DNA from: CAUYUA01 sp963575675
Lineage (GTDB): Bacteria; Pseudomonadota; Alphaproteobacteria; Azospirillales; Azospirillaceae
Direction: 5' to 3'
Assembly: GCA_963575675.1 (NCBI GenBank)
Contig: CAUYUA010000188.1
Location: 1-47,651 of the forward strand
Length of the DNA: 47,651 bases
The notes under the pieces were generated by a model, which did no database searches, was not told where the DNA came from, and worked only from the letters and a program-made list of their open reading frames with translations. A program made the position numbers and the translations under genes. Below, piece after piece: positions 25,141 to 34,841 of this stretch (position 1 is its first letter; each line of letters starts with the position of its first letter).

Positions 25141-26125
25141 CTAACTCGCCCGGGTAAAACGGTGCTGAGATTCGATATAGCGCACAGTCCCGGTCAAAGA
25201 ACGCATCACCACGGAGTGCGTCGTCGCCCCCCCGGCGAATCGACGAACTCCGCGCAACAAATTCCCCGACGTCACGCCGGTCGCAGCAAACATCACGTCA
25301 CGACCACTCGCCAACTCCGTCAAAGCATACTTGTGGTTCAAGTCCGTGACGCCAAGCCGATACGCCCGTTGTTTTTCGTCTTCATTGCGAAACAGCAACC
25401 GTCCTTGCATCTGGCCGCCAATACAGCGCAGCGCGGCGGCGGCCAACACGCCTTCAGGGGCTCCGCCGGAACCGACATACATATCGACGCCGCTTTCGGG
25501 CTGAGTGGTGGCGATCACGGCGCTGACGTCGCCGTCGCTAATCAGCATAATTCTAGCGCCGGTTTCGCGAACGCGAGCAATCAACTCGGCATGACGCGGC
25601 CGATCCAAGATGCACACCAAAAGATCGGAGACCTCAGCGCCCTTGGCCTTGGCGAGAGCCTTCAGATTGTTTTCAGGTCTTTCATCCAGATCAACCACGC
25701 CTTTAGGCAATCCGGGGCCTATGGCGATCTTGTCCATATAGACGTCGGGCGCGTTCAGAAAACCGCCGGCCTCGGCGAAAGCGATCACCGCCAAAGCGTT
25801 GGCCCCCCCCCTTGGCGGTGATGGTGGTCCCCTCTAACGGATCGAGGGCGATATCAATTTTCGGACCATGCCCGGCGCCGACTTTCTCTCCGATATACAG
25901 CATCGGAGCTTCATCACGCTCGCCTTCTCCAATCACCACGGTCCCATTAATGTTTAAGACGTTCAACGCGCGGCGCATGGCGTCGACGGCGGCTTGATCG
26001 GCGGCTTTTTCATCGCCGCGCCCCACCAACAAAGAGGCAGACAAAGCAGCGGCTTCCGTCACGCGCACAGCCTCCAGAGCCAAATTACGGCCCATGGTGG
26101 TCAGATCGACAATTTCCAGAGTCAT
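25141..26125 (-). pseudogene. glpX: Class II fructose-1,6-bisphosphatase GlpX, frameshifted at a G9 tract
   Basis: Two overlapping frames encode a full-length GlpX of about 328 aa. The N-terminal part starts at the ATG at 26125 (MTLEIVDLTTMGRNLALEAVRVTEAAA) and includes GEGERDEAPMLYIGEKVG and the catalytic DPLEGTT. The C-terminal part starts at NALAVIAFAEAGGF and includes YMDKIAIGP, SDGDVSA, GSGGAPEGVLAAAALRCIGGQMQGRL and ATGVTSG. They part at a 9-G run (minus strand; 25803-25811 on plus). Eight Gs would give TAKGGANALAV, which fits the family; nine give a frameshift. GlpX hydrolyses fructose 1,6-bisphosphate in gluconeogenesis. Every motif is otherwise intact, so this is a recent event, a phase-variable site or a read error. 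It follows hom on the same strand. Confidence 0.88.
25803..25811 (-). repeat. 9-nt G/C homopolymer that breaks glpX
   Basis: A run of nine C on the plus strand. Removing one base restores a single GlpX frame. Confidence 0.95.
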
Positions 26126-26218
26126 GCGTGTCCCTTTCGTCGCTCGATGTCGTCGGGAGTCGGCCACCGAAGCTTTAGGTCCATAGGTTACGCTCAATCC
26201 GCCCAAACGCCGAGAGTT

Positions 26219-27511
26219 CTAAAACGCCTCGATTCGAATCATCCGCGTTTCTTTGACGGAGTCCAAAGCTTTGATTTGATCCAGCGCCCGCAACATTGAG
26301 GCCTCATCGGCGTCATGAGTGGTCAACACCACAGGCACCGTCTCTCCGGGGGCTCTCTGATCTTGGAAGAACTTGGCGATGGAGACTCCGACGTCGGCCA
26401 GTGCGCCCGCAATTCGAGCCAACACGCCGACCTCGTCACGCACCATCAGACGCACATAATAGGCGCCGCAACGCGCAGACATCGGAGCAACCGAGCGAGC
26501 GTCCAAACGATCAACCGGCACGCCAAAAGTCGGGGTGCGGCGGTTAAGAGCGATATCAACCAGATCCGCCGCCACCGCTGAAGCCGTCGGCCCGGCGCCT
26601 GCGCCACGCCCAACAAAGGTGACGCGCTCAACAAAGTCGCCTTCCGCAACCACGGCGTTGAAAACATCCTCAACGCCGGCAATCGGAGAGGCTTTCGGCA
26701 CCAAGCAAGGATGCACGCGCTGCTCCAAACGATCCGCCGAGCGGCGCGCGATCCCAAGCAATTTAATACGATAACCAAGTTGATCGGCGTAAGCGATGTC
26801 TTGCGCCGAAACGTGACGTATTCCCTCGACATTGGCGGGAGTGAACGTCACCGGCGTTCCGAACGCGACCGCCGTGAGAATCGACAGTTTATGAGCCGCA
26901 TCGACGCCATCAATGTCGAAGCTCGGATCCGCCTCGGCATAGCCAAGCTTTTGCGCCTCGGCCAAAACTTCGCCGAAATCACGTCCCGTGACGCGCATTT
27001 GAGAAAGGATATAGTTGCAAGTGCCGTTCAGAATGCCGTGAATTTCAGACACTCGATTCGCCGCCAACCCCTCGCGCAACCCTTTGATGACCGGAATTCC
27101 GCCCGCCACCGCCGCTTCAAAGGCCAAGATCACGCCTTTCTCTTCGGCGGAACGCGCCAAAGCCGAACCGTGATGCGCCAGAAGCGCTTTATTCGCGGTG
27201 ACGACATGCCGACCGCCGGACAGAGCCGTTTCACAAACGATGCGGGCGGGCCCTTCGGAACCGCCAATCAACTCCACCACGACATCCAGAGAGGAATCGG
27301 CGGCCAACGCAACGGGATCGTCACACCAACGCAAATCCGACAGATCGACTCCGCGATCACGGAAGCGGTCACGGGCGCTGACCGCCGTCACGACCAACTT
27401 ACGACCGCATCGCTCGGCCAGAACGTCGGCTTGCGCCTTCAGAAGACGAACCACGCCCCCGCCAACCGTCCCGAGCCCGGCGACGCCAATTTTTAATGCA
27501 TCACTCATCAA
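26219..27511 (-). CDS. hom: Homoserine dehydrogenase
   Basis: A 430-aa NAD(P)-dependent oxidoreductase reducing aspartate semialdehyde to homoserine, the branch point to threonine and methionine. The Rossmann motif is GVAGLGTVGGGVV. Catalytic-domain signatures are VTANKALLAHHG, GIPVIKGLREGLAANRVSEIHGILNGTCNYIL and ADPSFDIDGVDAAHKLSIL. The C-terminal 80 residues form an ACT domain (RLMVRDEVGVLARIAGALADVGVSI), consistent with threonine feedback control. It lies between alaC and glpX on one strand, an order seen in other alphaproteobacteria. Two consecutive ATG codons are possible starts. Confidence 0.96.
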   Translation of the reverse strand: MMSDALKIGVAGLGTVGGGVVRLLKAQADVLAERCGRKLVVTAVSARDRFRDRGVDLSDLRWCDDPVALAADSSLDVVVELIGGSEGPARIVCETALSGGRHVVTANKALLAHHGSALARSAEEKGVILAFEAAVAGGIPVIKGLREGLAANRVSEIHGILNGTCNYILSQMRVTGRDFGEVLAEAQKLGYAEADPSFDIDGVDAAHKLSILTAVAFGTPVTFTPANVEGIRHVSAQDIAYADQLGYRIKLLGIARRSADRLEQRVHPCLVPKASPIAGVEDVFNAVVAEGDFVERVTFVGRGAGAGPTASAVAADLVDIALNRRTPTFGVPVDRLDARSVAPMSARCGAYYVRLMVRDEVGVLARIAGALADVGVSIAKFFQDQRAPGETVPVVLTTHDADEASMLRALDQIKALDSVKETRMIRIEAF

Positions 27512-27693
27512 TCTTACTCATCTCTTGAGCCTTAGCTTGCTTTCGGCAACCACGCCTCGCGATGTTGCACGCGCCGGTCCTTTTTCACCGCAACGACAGC
27601 CGCTCTTGGCTCTGAAAAAAAACTTTTAAAACCCGTCAGCCTCCCCCCCGACCGCGCCGCCACGACACCGTCTCGGTCCAGACTTTTACGGAT

Positions 27694-28920
27694 TCAGGTT
27701 CGCTCCTCACTGCGCTCTTCGACAGAGGCGGCAGCCACGGCGCTGCTGGCGAAGAATTGCTTGATGTTGCGACAGGCTTGGCGAATGCGCTGAACGTTTT
27801 CCACCAGAGCCAAACGCACATGGCCGTCGCCATATTCACCAAAGCCGATTCCCGGCGCGACCGCCACCTTGGCCCCGGACAACAGAAGCTTCGAGAACTC
27901 TAACGATCCAAGGTGAACGAACTGCGGCGGAATCGGAGCCCAAGCAAACATGGTCGCGGGCGGAGACGGCACGCGCCATCCCGCAACGGCCAGACCATCA
28001 ATCAGAACGTCTCGACGTTGCTTGTATATGGCGCGCGCCTCGGCGACGCAATCCTGCGGCCCGTTAAGCGCTGCGGCCGCCGCGACTTGAATCGGAGTGA
28101 AGGCGCCGTAATCCAGGTAGCTCTTGATTCGACTCAAAGCCGAGATCAGCTTTCGATTTCCCGCCGCAAAACCGATGCGCCAACCGGGCATACTGTAGGT
28201 CTTGCTCATCGAGGTGAATTCGACGGCGATTTCGCGCGCTTCAGGGATTTCCAAGATCGAGGGCGGCGGCGGACCTTCGAAGAAAATCTCGGAGTAAGCG
28301 AGATCGGAAAGAATGTAAACGCCGTGTTTGCGACAGAACTCAACCACGGGACGATAAAAATTAAGGTCCACCACCTCGGCGGTGGGATTGGAGGGATAGT
28401 TGAGCACCAACGCGATCGGCTTCGGCACGCTGTGTTTGACGGCGCGATCCAGATGCTCCAAGAACGAGAAGTCGCGACCGATCGGCATATGGCGAATCGC
28501 CGCTCCGGCGAGAATGAAGCCGAACGGATGAATCGGATAGCTGGGGTTGGGCACCAACACAATGTCGCCGGGCCCGGTGATCGCCTGCGCCAGATTGGCC
28601 AAGCCTTCCTTGGACCCAATGGTGACGACGACTTCGTTTTCCGGATCAAGCGTGACGTTAAATCGACGCTGGTAATAACCGGCCAGAGCGCGACGAAGGC
28701 CGGGAATGCCGCGCGACATGGAATAACGATGCGCCTTGGGATTTTGCACCGCTTCGATCATCTTGTCGACGATGTGTTGCGGCGTCGGCAAATCAGGGTT
28801 GCCCATCCCGAGATCGATGATGTCGTCGCCTGCGGCGCGAGCGCGCGCTTTCATGGCGTTGACTTCAGCGAAGACGTAAGGCGGAAGACGCTTGATGCGG
28901 TGAAATTCGGAATCGCTCAT
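27694..28920 (-). CDS. alaC: PLP-dependent aminotransferase, AlaC type
   Basis: 408 aa from the ATG at 28920 (GGAG 5 bp upstream); the open frame extends 72 codons further 5' but is not family-like. A class I/II fold-type I aminotransferase, most like the alanine (glutamate-pyruvate) transaminase AlaC: IKRLPPYVFAEVNAMKARARAAGDDIIDLGMGNPDLPTP, YSMSRGIPGLRRALAGYY, NYPSNPTAEV, and the PLP lysine in FTSMSKTYSMPGWRIGFAAGN. The product is soluble. hom starts 182 bp downstream. Confidence 0.93.
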   Translation of the reverse strand: MSDSEFHRIKRLPPYVFAEVNAMKARARAAGDDIIDLGMGNPDLPTPQHIVDKMIEAVQNPKAHRYSMSRGIPGLRRALAGYYQRRFNVTLDPENEVVVTIGSKEGLANLAQAITGPGDIVLVPNPSYPIHPFGFILAGAAIRHMPIGRDFSFLEHLDRAVKHSVPKPIALVLNYPSNPTAEVVDLNFYRPVVEFCRKHGVYILSDLAYSEIFFEGPPPPSILEIPEAREIAVEFTSMSKTYSMPGWRIGFAAGNRKLISALSRIKSYLDYGAFTPIQVAAAAALNGPQDCVAEARAIYKQRRDVLIDGLAVAGWRVPSPPATMFAWAPIPPQFVHLGSLEFSKLLLSGAKVAVAPGIGFGEYGDGHVRLALVENVQRIRQACRNIKQFFASSAVAAASVEERSEERT

Positions 28921-29163
28921 AACTGCTCCGGAGCCTGGGGCCGCGGGCCCGACACGGACTGGGCCTCTTGTTGTACCGCTCCTGTCGACAATAATCGAGG
29001 AAATTTTGTGCCCGTTTTTTTTACCGAAACGAATTCCGGAACGAACGCCTCGATCACCTGAAAAGAGCGTGAAATAATTTCGGCCTTTGAGGGCATGCGC
29101 ACATTCGACCGACAGAGAGAGGCAAGGGAAAGACAAAAGAAAGGCAAGAAAAAGGCAAAGAAC

Positions 29164-29213
29164 AAATTAGACGGATCCAGAGACCGTGTTCCTGCCCCCA
29201 TCCAATTTTTATT
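29164..29213 (-). repeat. Family B outer-hairpin fragment upstream of alaC
   Basis: GGATCCAGAGACCGTGTTCCTG with the tail CCAATTTTTATTA is a degenerate form of the family B outer hairpin, located between the putative lipoprotein gene and alaC. Confidence 0.5.
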
Positions 29214-29247
29214 AAGGAGAGCCGAATCCTAAGAAATATTTCAAAAA

Positions 29248-29889
29248 TCAAGGTTTTGCAGGAATCATGGACGGGGCCTTCGAATCGACCTTAACCTGCC
29301 TCGTTTCTTTTTCCTCGACTTTGGTTTTTTCGGTTTTCACGCTCCCCACCTTGGAGGCGCCCGTTTTGGCCAAATCCGGTTTCGCCGGTTTCGCCGGATC
29401 AGCCATTTTCGCCGGATCAGGGGGCGGGGGCGCAATCTCTCGCAACAGTTCGTCCGCCAAACGTCCTTGCTGCTGGATTTCCGTTAAGCGCGCAACCTCT
29501 TCCTTGTACTCCGAAAGCGTGGGAGGACGATCGGGACGAGTCGGCATCGAATCGAACGTCGGCCATGCCGGATTCTGTTCGCTCATGCGTCGAACCGGCG
29601 AAGGAGGTGACGGCGCGGCGATCGTCGGCGTCCCAATCGTATGCTCATAAAGATAACCGAACGTCATTCCGCGATCCAAAGCCTCGTCGCCGCACCCGCT
29701 CGCAGCGCCGCACGCGACCAGAACCGCAAAGCTCGCCCCAAAGCGACTCGCGGCCCTAAACCGCTTGATCGCCAACGAAAAAACTCTCCGACCGCGCTCC
29801 CCGGCCAACCTCGAAAAGAGCCCTGCATAGACCACCGCCGTCACTCCCGCAGCCACACGCAACTCACGCCTCCACACGCCGCGCCACAA
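29248..29889 (-). CDS. Putative lipoprotein with Pro/Ala/Lys-rich tail
   Basis: Up to 213 aa; not recognised. The frame opens with a TTG at 29889. A later TTG at 29775, preceded by GAGAG, gives 175 aa beginning with a basic n-region (AIKRFRAASR), a hydrophobic core and a lipobox-like LVAC or ASGC. This later start is more typical of an exported lipoprotein. The mature part has a short region with VRRMSEQNPAWPTFDSMPTRPDRPPTLSEYKEEVARL, then a Pro/Ala/Lys-rich tail with repeated DPAK and PAKP units, probably disordered. It is upstream of alaC on the same strand and divergent from phaC. Confidence 0.5.
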   Translation of the reverse strand: MWRGVWRRELRVAAGVTAVVYAGLFSRLAGERGRRVFSLAIKRFRAASRFGASFAVLVACGAASGCGDEALDRGMTFGYLYEHTIGTPTIAAPSPPSPVRRMSEQNPAWPTFDSMPTRPDRPPTLSEYKEEVARLTEIQQQGRLADELLREIAPPPPDPAKMADPAKPAKPDLAKTGASKVGSVKTEKTKVEEKETRQVKVDSKAPSMIPAKP

Positions 29890-30353
29890 AAAGAACGCGA
29901 TGAGGTTCGGCGCAGACTTGGTTTCCGATCGCGCTTTCGACCATCCATTGTCTCCACCATCATCTTTGTATCTTTGTTTTCGATTTCTGTCTTGTCGTCC
30001 GCGCGCCTCAAGCCCTAAAATTCAGAAGATGAAAAAATCACGCGCGTGTTGTATGAAGGAAGCATGAAGAGAGCTTGGAACATCAAGCGCCCGGTTTGCC
30101 GGGGGGCGCCGGAAGAGCGAAGCGCAATGATGTTGCCGCGCTGGCGCGACGGTGTTGTGAAGGGGGAGACGCGCATCGTTGTTTACAAAAGCCGCAGCGC
30201 CGTTCACAACACGACAAACACACGGCGCGCCTCCAAGCCATTCCACCGCGCCCTCGTCTGGGCGCGCTCCGGTTTGGGAGCGACTTGGCTTGGAAGCGAT
30301 TTGGCATAGAATCGCCTCGTTCTTGGTTTGAAACGCGATAAAAGGACCGTACC
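29890..30353. other. Divergent intergenic region before phaC
   Basis: Holds the phaC promoter and probably that of the lipoprotein gene. A plus-strand frame of 87 codons (30046-30309) is open but Arg-rich, low in conserved features and not recognised. No RNA gene was seen. Confidence 0.35.
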
Positions 30354-32153
30354 ATGGCCGAAAAGCAGGGGCCTGAAGTGAAGCTACCCGATCCGGTTGA
30401 AATGTCTCGGGCAATGGCCCGAATTGCTGAACAGAGCCAACGGCTTGTAACGGAATTCTTGACCCGTCAGGCTGCTGAGGGCATGCGCGGCGGTTCGCCC
30501 GACCCTCTCAACATCGGCAACGCGTTCCTGGAAATGACCACCAGGATGATGGCGGATCCGGCCAAGTTGATGCAGGCTCAGATGTCGTTGTGGCACGACT
30601 ACATGACCCTGTGGCAACGGACGACGCAACGCTTGCTCGGCCAAGCCCCCGAGCCCGTTATTGCTCCGGAAAAAGAAGATCGCCGCTTTAAAGACACGGC
30701 GTGGGACGAAAACTCCCTCTTCGATTACATCAAGCAATCGTATCTGTTGGCCGCGCGTTGGCTGCAACAGACCGTGCGCAATGTCGACGGCATGGACGAG
30801 CGCACCGCGCGCAAAGTCGAGTTCTACACGCGGCAATTCGTCGACGCCATGGCTCCCAGCAACTTCGTGATGACCAATCCCGAAGTGCTCCGCGCCACGC
30901 TCGAGTCGGGCGGCGAGAACCTGATCAAGGGTCTCGAAAACATGTTGAAGGATTTGGAGCGCGGAAAAGGCGAACTCCGAATCAGCATGACCGACTACAA
31001 CGCTTTCAAGGTCGGCAAAAACATCGCTTGCACCCCCGGCAAGGTGCTCGCCCAAAACGACCTGATGCAGTTGGTTCAATTCAGCCCCACGACTCCGGAT
31101 GTCTATAAACGTCCGGTCATGGTGGTCCCGCCCTGGATCAACAAATACTACATCATGGACCTCCGCGAGAAAAACTCGCTCATTAAGTGGATGGTCGATC
31201 AGGGATTCACCGTTTTCGTCATTTCTTGGGTCAACCCCGACGAAAAACTCGCCAACAAGACTTTCGAAGACTACATGATCGAAGGGCCTCTCGCCGCCCT
31301 CGATCTCATCAAGAAAGCCACCGGCGAATCCGACGTCAGCGCCATCGGCTACTGTCTCGGCGGAACCCTCTTGGCCTCGACCTTGTCCTACATGGACAGC
31401 AAAGGCGACGACCGAATCAAGAGCGCCACCTTCTTCACCACCATGACCGACTTCACCGACGCGGGTGAACTCTCGGTGTTCATCGACGAAGAGCAGATTT
31501 CAATGCTCGAAAAGAAGATGAGCGAGAAGGGATATCTCGACGCCAGCCAGATGGCGACGACGTTCAACATGTTGCGCGCAAACGATCTCATCTGGTCGTT
31601 CGTGATCAACAACTACCTCTTGGGCAAGGATCCGTTCCCGTTTGATCTCCTCTACTGGAACAGCGACTCCACCCGCATGCCCGCCGCAATGCACAGCTTC
31701 TACCTCCGCAACATGTATCAAAAGAACATGTTGGTGAAGCCGGGTGGAATTTCTTTGTGTGGCGTGCCCATCGATCTCTCCCGCGTCAAAACGCCCTCCT
31801 TCTTCTTGTCGACCCGCGAAGATCACATTGCGCCGTGGACATCCACCTACGCCGCAACCCAAATCTTCTCCGGACCGATCAAATTCGTGTTGGCCGCCTC
31901 CGGCCACATTGCGGGCGTGATCAATCCTCCCGCCGCTCAGAAGTACCACTATTGGACCAACCCCAAGCTTCCCAAAGATCCTGCGGCTTGGCTCCAAGGC
32001 GCCAAGCAAGAGCCGGGCTCTTGGTGGCCGGAGTGGGCGCGTTGGGTCACTGAACTGAGCGCCGAGAAAGTTCCGGCGAGAGTCCCAGGATCAGGGGAGC
32101 TGCCAACCCTCGAAGATGCGCCGGGCTCCTACGTCGCCGCCCGAATTTCATAA
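30354..32153 (+). CDS. phaC: Class I poly(3-hydroxyalkanoate) synthase
   Basis: 599 aa, the usual class I length. Polymerises (R)-3-hydroxyacyl-CoA into PHA on granule surfaces. An N-terminal region with PDPLNIGNAFLEMTTRMMADP and WDENSLFDYIKQSYLLAARWLQ precedes an alpha/beta-hydrolase core. The lipase-like box is GYCLGG with catalytic Cys334. Other conserved segments are PPWINKYYIMDLREKNSLIKWMVDQGFTVFVISW, FHLWNSDSTRMP-like DLLYWNSDSTRMPAAMHSFYLRNMY, the catalytic Asp in STREDHIAPW and the catalytic His in ASGHIAGVINPP. It is monocistronic: divergent gene upstream and a strong terminator downstream. No phaB, phaA or phasin gene is adjacent. Confidence 0.97.
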   Translation: MAEKQGPEVKLPDPVEMSRAMARIAEQSQRLVTEFLTRQAAEGMRGGSPDPLNIGNAFLEMTTRMMADPAKLMQAQMSLWHDYMTLWQRTTQRLLGQAPEPVIAPEKEDRRFKDTAWDENSLFDYIKQSYLLAARWLQQTVRNVDGMDERTARKVEFYTRQFVDAMAPSNFVMTNPEVLRATLESGGENLIKGLENMLKDLERGKGELRISMTDYNAFKVGKNIACTPGKVLAQNDLMQLVQFSPTTPDVYKRPVMVVPPWINKYYIMDLREKNSLIKWMVDQGFTVFVISWVNPDEKLANKTFEDYMIEGPLAALDLIKKATGESDVSAIGYCLGGTLLASTLSYMDSKGDDRIKSATFFTTMTDFTDAGELSVFIDEEQISMLEKKMSEKGYLDASQMATTFNMLRANDLIWSFVINNYLLGKDPFPFDLLYWNSDSTRMPAAMHSFYLRNMYQKNMLVKPGGISLCGVPIDLSRVKTPSFFLSTREDHIAPWTSTYAATQIFSGPIKFVLAASGHIAGVINPPAAQKYHYWTNPKLPKDPAAWLQGAKQEPGSWWPEWARWVTELSAEKVPARVPGSGELPTLEDAPGSYVAARIS

Positions 32154-32175
32154 CGATTGTGAATAAGGCGTGAAT

Positions 32176-32202
32176 AAAGAGGGGGAAGCTCCCCCTCTTT
32201 TT
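32176..32202 (+). terminator. Intrinsic terminator of phaC
   Basis: A perfect 11-bp stem AAAGAGGGGGA/TCCCCCTCTTT with a 3-nt loop, ending in a T run, 25 bp after the phaC stop codon. The A-rich left arm could also serve the opposite strand. Confidence 0.85.
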
Positions 32203-32206
32203 CATA

Positions 32207-32390
32207 TATACTCTGTCCGATTGAGAATCCGAAAAAACCCGGCAAGGAATCGGGGCTTCGCCCTCGACCCACCAAAGGCCGGGAGGCCTTTGGAAACCAT
32301 GACTTGGAGTTTGTGACAACCAGAAGTGTAAGGGCCATTTCAATTCAGGGAGGCCGCACGGTTTTCGCGCTCTCAAGGAAGCAGAGTGTA
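32207..32390 (+). mobile_element. MITE family A, copy 4 (184 bp)
   Basis: The left end TATACTCTGTCCGATTGAG is well conserved, as are the central hairpin and the CATGACTTGGAGTTTGTGAC segment. The right end (GCAGAGTGTA) is degenerate. It begins 5 bp after the phaC terminator. Confidence 0.75.
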
Positions 32391-32424
32391 GCTCTTTTTC
32401 ATATAGGGTTTTTGCCCAAATCAA

Positions 32425-32690
32425 GTTGAAGGGGTCCAGGGACTGCGCTCCTGGTCGCCGGGAATCATAAGGGAGAAGCGCCCTCCTTATTCGCGAAGCG
32501 ATCCTCCTCTGAAATCGTTTGCCTTTGTTGACGATCTGATAAATTTATGACGGCTCTATATAAATTTATCGCAGGTCTATACAGATAAACAATTTCAAGA
32601 GAATATCGCTTCGCCAATAAGGGGAGAGCGTTTCTCCCTTTGTAATTCCCGGCGACCAAAAACGCAGTCCCTGGACTCTTTTAGTTTTTA
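32425..32690. mobile_element. Family B element, complete (two inverted arms)
   Basis: Left arm (about 32425-32520) and right arm (about 32595-32690) are imperfect reverse complements, with the AT-rich centre GATAAATTTATGACGG...ATATAAATTTATCGC. The outer hairpins are CCAGGGACTGCGCTCCTGG and its partner CCAAAAACGCAGTCCCTGG. The same organisation is seen at 5697-5970. Confidence 0.7.
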
Positions 32691-32861
32691 TTTCAAGAAA
32701 TTAAAGGCCGTTAAGGTCCACAGACTAATCATTCGCCGATCTCAATCCCGCCAAAACCTTCCAACACCGAGTCGCAACAAATACACCCATCCCCCACAAT
32801 AAAAACAATCGTCGCCGATCCATGGCTGAAGAATATTCTAGGGATACTGCAAACTTTACAC

Positions 32862-32968
32862 ACAAACAATTCCAGAAGAAGATCGCTTCTGAATAAGGGA
32901 AGAAGCGCTCCCCCCTTGTGATCCCTCCACAACCAGGAACTCCGTCCCTGGACCATTTTAATTCAATG
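32862..32968 (+). repeat. Family B solo arm upstream of cobD
   Basis: Right arm only: AATTCCAGAAGAAGATCGCTTC, a G/C stem, then CCAGGAACTCCGTCCCTGG and a T-rich tail. It ends about 30 bp before the cobD start, so it lies in its promoter or leader. The segment 32691-32861 shows no gene. Confidence 0.65.
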
Positions 32969-32998
32969 GTTCGTTTTATTTTATGCGCAAGGACAAAA

Positions 32999-34069
32999 AT
33001 GGGACCGATTTTAGATCACGGAGGGTCGTTGACCCAAGCCGAAGCGCGGTTCGGACGACCGAAACAACCATGGGTTGATCTTTCCACCGGCATCAACCCT
33101 TGGCCCTATCCCATCGAACAGTTTCCAGATTCTTTATGGGCTCGCTTGCCGGAAACCTCAGCACTCCACGACCTCATCGAAGCAGCAACCTCTTATTATG
33201 GAGCGCCCGATTCGTCTCATGTGGCCGCCGCCCCCGGTTCGCAAGCGCTCATTCAGCTATTGCCGAGTCTCTCGTCTCCCGGTCGCGTCGGCGTGTTAGA
33301 GCCAACTTACGCCGAACACGCTTTATGCCGTCGTCGCGCCGGATGGGAAACGCTCTCTCTTTCAAGACTGCCAACTCCAGATGAAATCGATAACAACGCT
33401 TTATCGACCGTCATCGTGGTCCACCCCAACAACCCCGACGGGCGCCTTTTCACTCCGGAAGCATTAACGGCTCTGGGCGTCGCTTTTGCCGAACGCGGAG
33501 GTCTTGTGATTGTAGACGAAGCATTCGCCGACGTAGTCCCCACCCACAGCGTCGCCAATCAAGTCGGCCAAGATAAAGGATTGTGCATTTTACGCTCATT
33601 CGGAAAGTTCTTCGGCTTGGCCGGAGCCCGCTTAGGATTTGCGCTCACCGCTCCAACACTCGCCACACAAATCACGGAAGCGCTCGGCCCCTGGAGCATC
33701 AACGGCCCAACGCTGTGTCTTGGCCAACGCGCGCTCAGCGATTATTCGTGGATTGCAGCAACGCGCGCCCGCCTTACAGAATCGGCGCAAGCCCTCGACG
33801 CCCTACTCCGCGACTGCAATTTAAACGTAATTGGCGGCACATCACTCTATCGACTGATCAAAGACGAACGCGCGCCGAAGCTCTATGAAAGATGCGGACG
33901 CGCCGGCATTCTTCTCCGCGCCTTCTCTCAGCAACCGCAATGGTTGCGAATCGGATTGCCGAAAGACGAGCACAGCGCAAAACGCCTCTCAAACGCACTC
34001 AAAACCGCCCTTGACGACCAGAAAAAAACATCGCCGACCTCTCTCACGCCAACGATCGCCAATGGATGA
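32999..34069 (+). CDS. cobD: L-threonine-O-3-phosphate decarboxylase (CobD)
   Basis: 356 aa from the ATG at 32999 (AAGGA upstream). A PLP enzyme of the histidinol-phosphate aminotransferase fold that makes (R)-1-amino-2-propanol phosphate for the cobalamin nucleotide loop. Seen: the N-terminal LDHGGSLTQAEARFG and DLSTGINPWPYP of the CobD/CobC group, VVHPNNPDGRLF, the aspartate of IVDEAFADV, and the PLP lysine in LRSFGKFFGLAGARLGFAL. The cobalamin gene cobU lies 2.6 kb downstream, separated by a signalling cluster. In alphaproteobacteria the same protein is often called CobC. Confidence 0.93.
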   Translation: MGPILDHGGSLTQAEARFGRPKQPWVDLSTGINPWPYPIEQFPDSLWARLPETSALHDLIEAATSYYGAPDSSHVAAAPGSQALIQLLPSLSSPGRVGVLEPTYAEHALCRRRAGWETLSLSRLPTPDEIDNNALSTVIVVHPNNPDGRLFTPEALTALGVAFAERGGLVIVDEAFADVVPTHSVANQVGQDKGLCILRSFGKFFGLAGARLGFALTAPTLATQITEALGPWSINGPTLCLGQRALSDYSWIAATRARLTESAQALDALLRDCNLNVIGGTSLYRLIKDERAPKLYERCGRAGILLRAFSQQPQWLRIGLPKDEHSAKRLSNALKTALDDQKKTSPTSLTPTIANG

Positions 34070-34341
34070 ATTTTCCAAACAAGCTCTTATCACCACCCTT
34101 CCTCAATTTTTTAGAATCTTCCACAACAAGCAGACTTGAGACCAAACCAAGGTTCAGATAATGTCGGCCAGCGACAGGGGAAGCGTTTCGGGAACGGAGA
34201 CTGAAAAAATTACTTTAAGCTCGTCTCGTTCAGCGTTCGACAACGAAAAAGCATTTCCATATCTGACGCATTTTAGACATATGCAAACCAAAAGAGGTTT
34301 GCTGGAACTATCGCGGAGTGGTCGCGAAGTGGAGGTGACGT

Positions 34342-34647
34342 ATGGAATTTCAAACGCGCACATCGCCCGACGCCATTGAGGCGCGGTTATCCGGGCGCCT
34401 TGAGTTCACCGATCATGACCGATTGCGCGATATCGTGGCTCTGCTTGATGGCGCGAAAGCCCGTCGGTTCGTCGTCGATGTCTCCGGTCTCGATTTCATT
34501 GACTCTGCCGGATTGGGCATGTTGCTGATTCTTCAGGAAGAAGCCGAGCAAAAAAACATCAAGCTTATCGTGCGTGGACCACGCAACGATGTAAAACGCT
34601 CGATCGATCTGGCGAAGATCGGAGAGATTGTAACGATTGAGCACTGA
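34342..34647 (+). CDS. STAS-domain anti-sigma factor antagonist (RsbV/SpoIIAA-like)
   Basis: 101 aa, one STAS domain. The phosphorylatable serine is Ser55 in GLDFIDSAGLGMLLILQE. Such proteins bind the anti-sigma kinase when dephosphorylated and release its target. The ribosome site GGAGGTGACGT is strong. The next two genes encode a kinase-type ATPase and a PP2C phosphatase with a receiver, completing a partner-switching set. A 272-bp spacer separates it from cobD, so it may have its own promoter. Confidence 0.92.
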   Translation: MEFQTRTSPDAIEARLSGRLEFTDHDRLRDIVALLDGAKARRFVVDVSGLDFIDSAGLGMLLILQEEAEQKNIKLIVRGPRNDVKRSIDLAKIGEIVTIEH

Positions 34648-34841
34648 GGAGGCTTCATATCCTTAGTCGTGTTGTTGACGTCCGAATCAATCCGAATCCC
34701 CGTGAGGTTGATGGTCGGACGGAGGTCCGTTACGAGCTGCTCGCCAATCAGGACCGTACTTCTTCAGAACCGCGCTGTGATGATCTCGCGCGCGCCGATT
34801 GTCCCGCCGGTTTCTCTTGCGCAGCCCTTGCGCTTTCGGAG

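Noticed and set aside
30046..30309. Plus-strand frame of 87 codons upstream of phaC
   Set aside because: Arg-rich, no recognisable family, weak start context; more likely intergenic sequence of high GC.
34161..34379. 72-codon frame ahead of the STAS gene
   Set aside because: Overlaps the STAS start in another frame and has no recognisable features; the spacer more likely holds a promoter.
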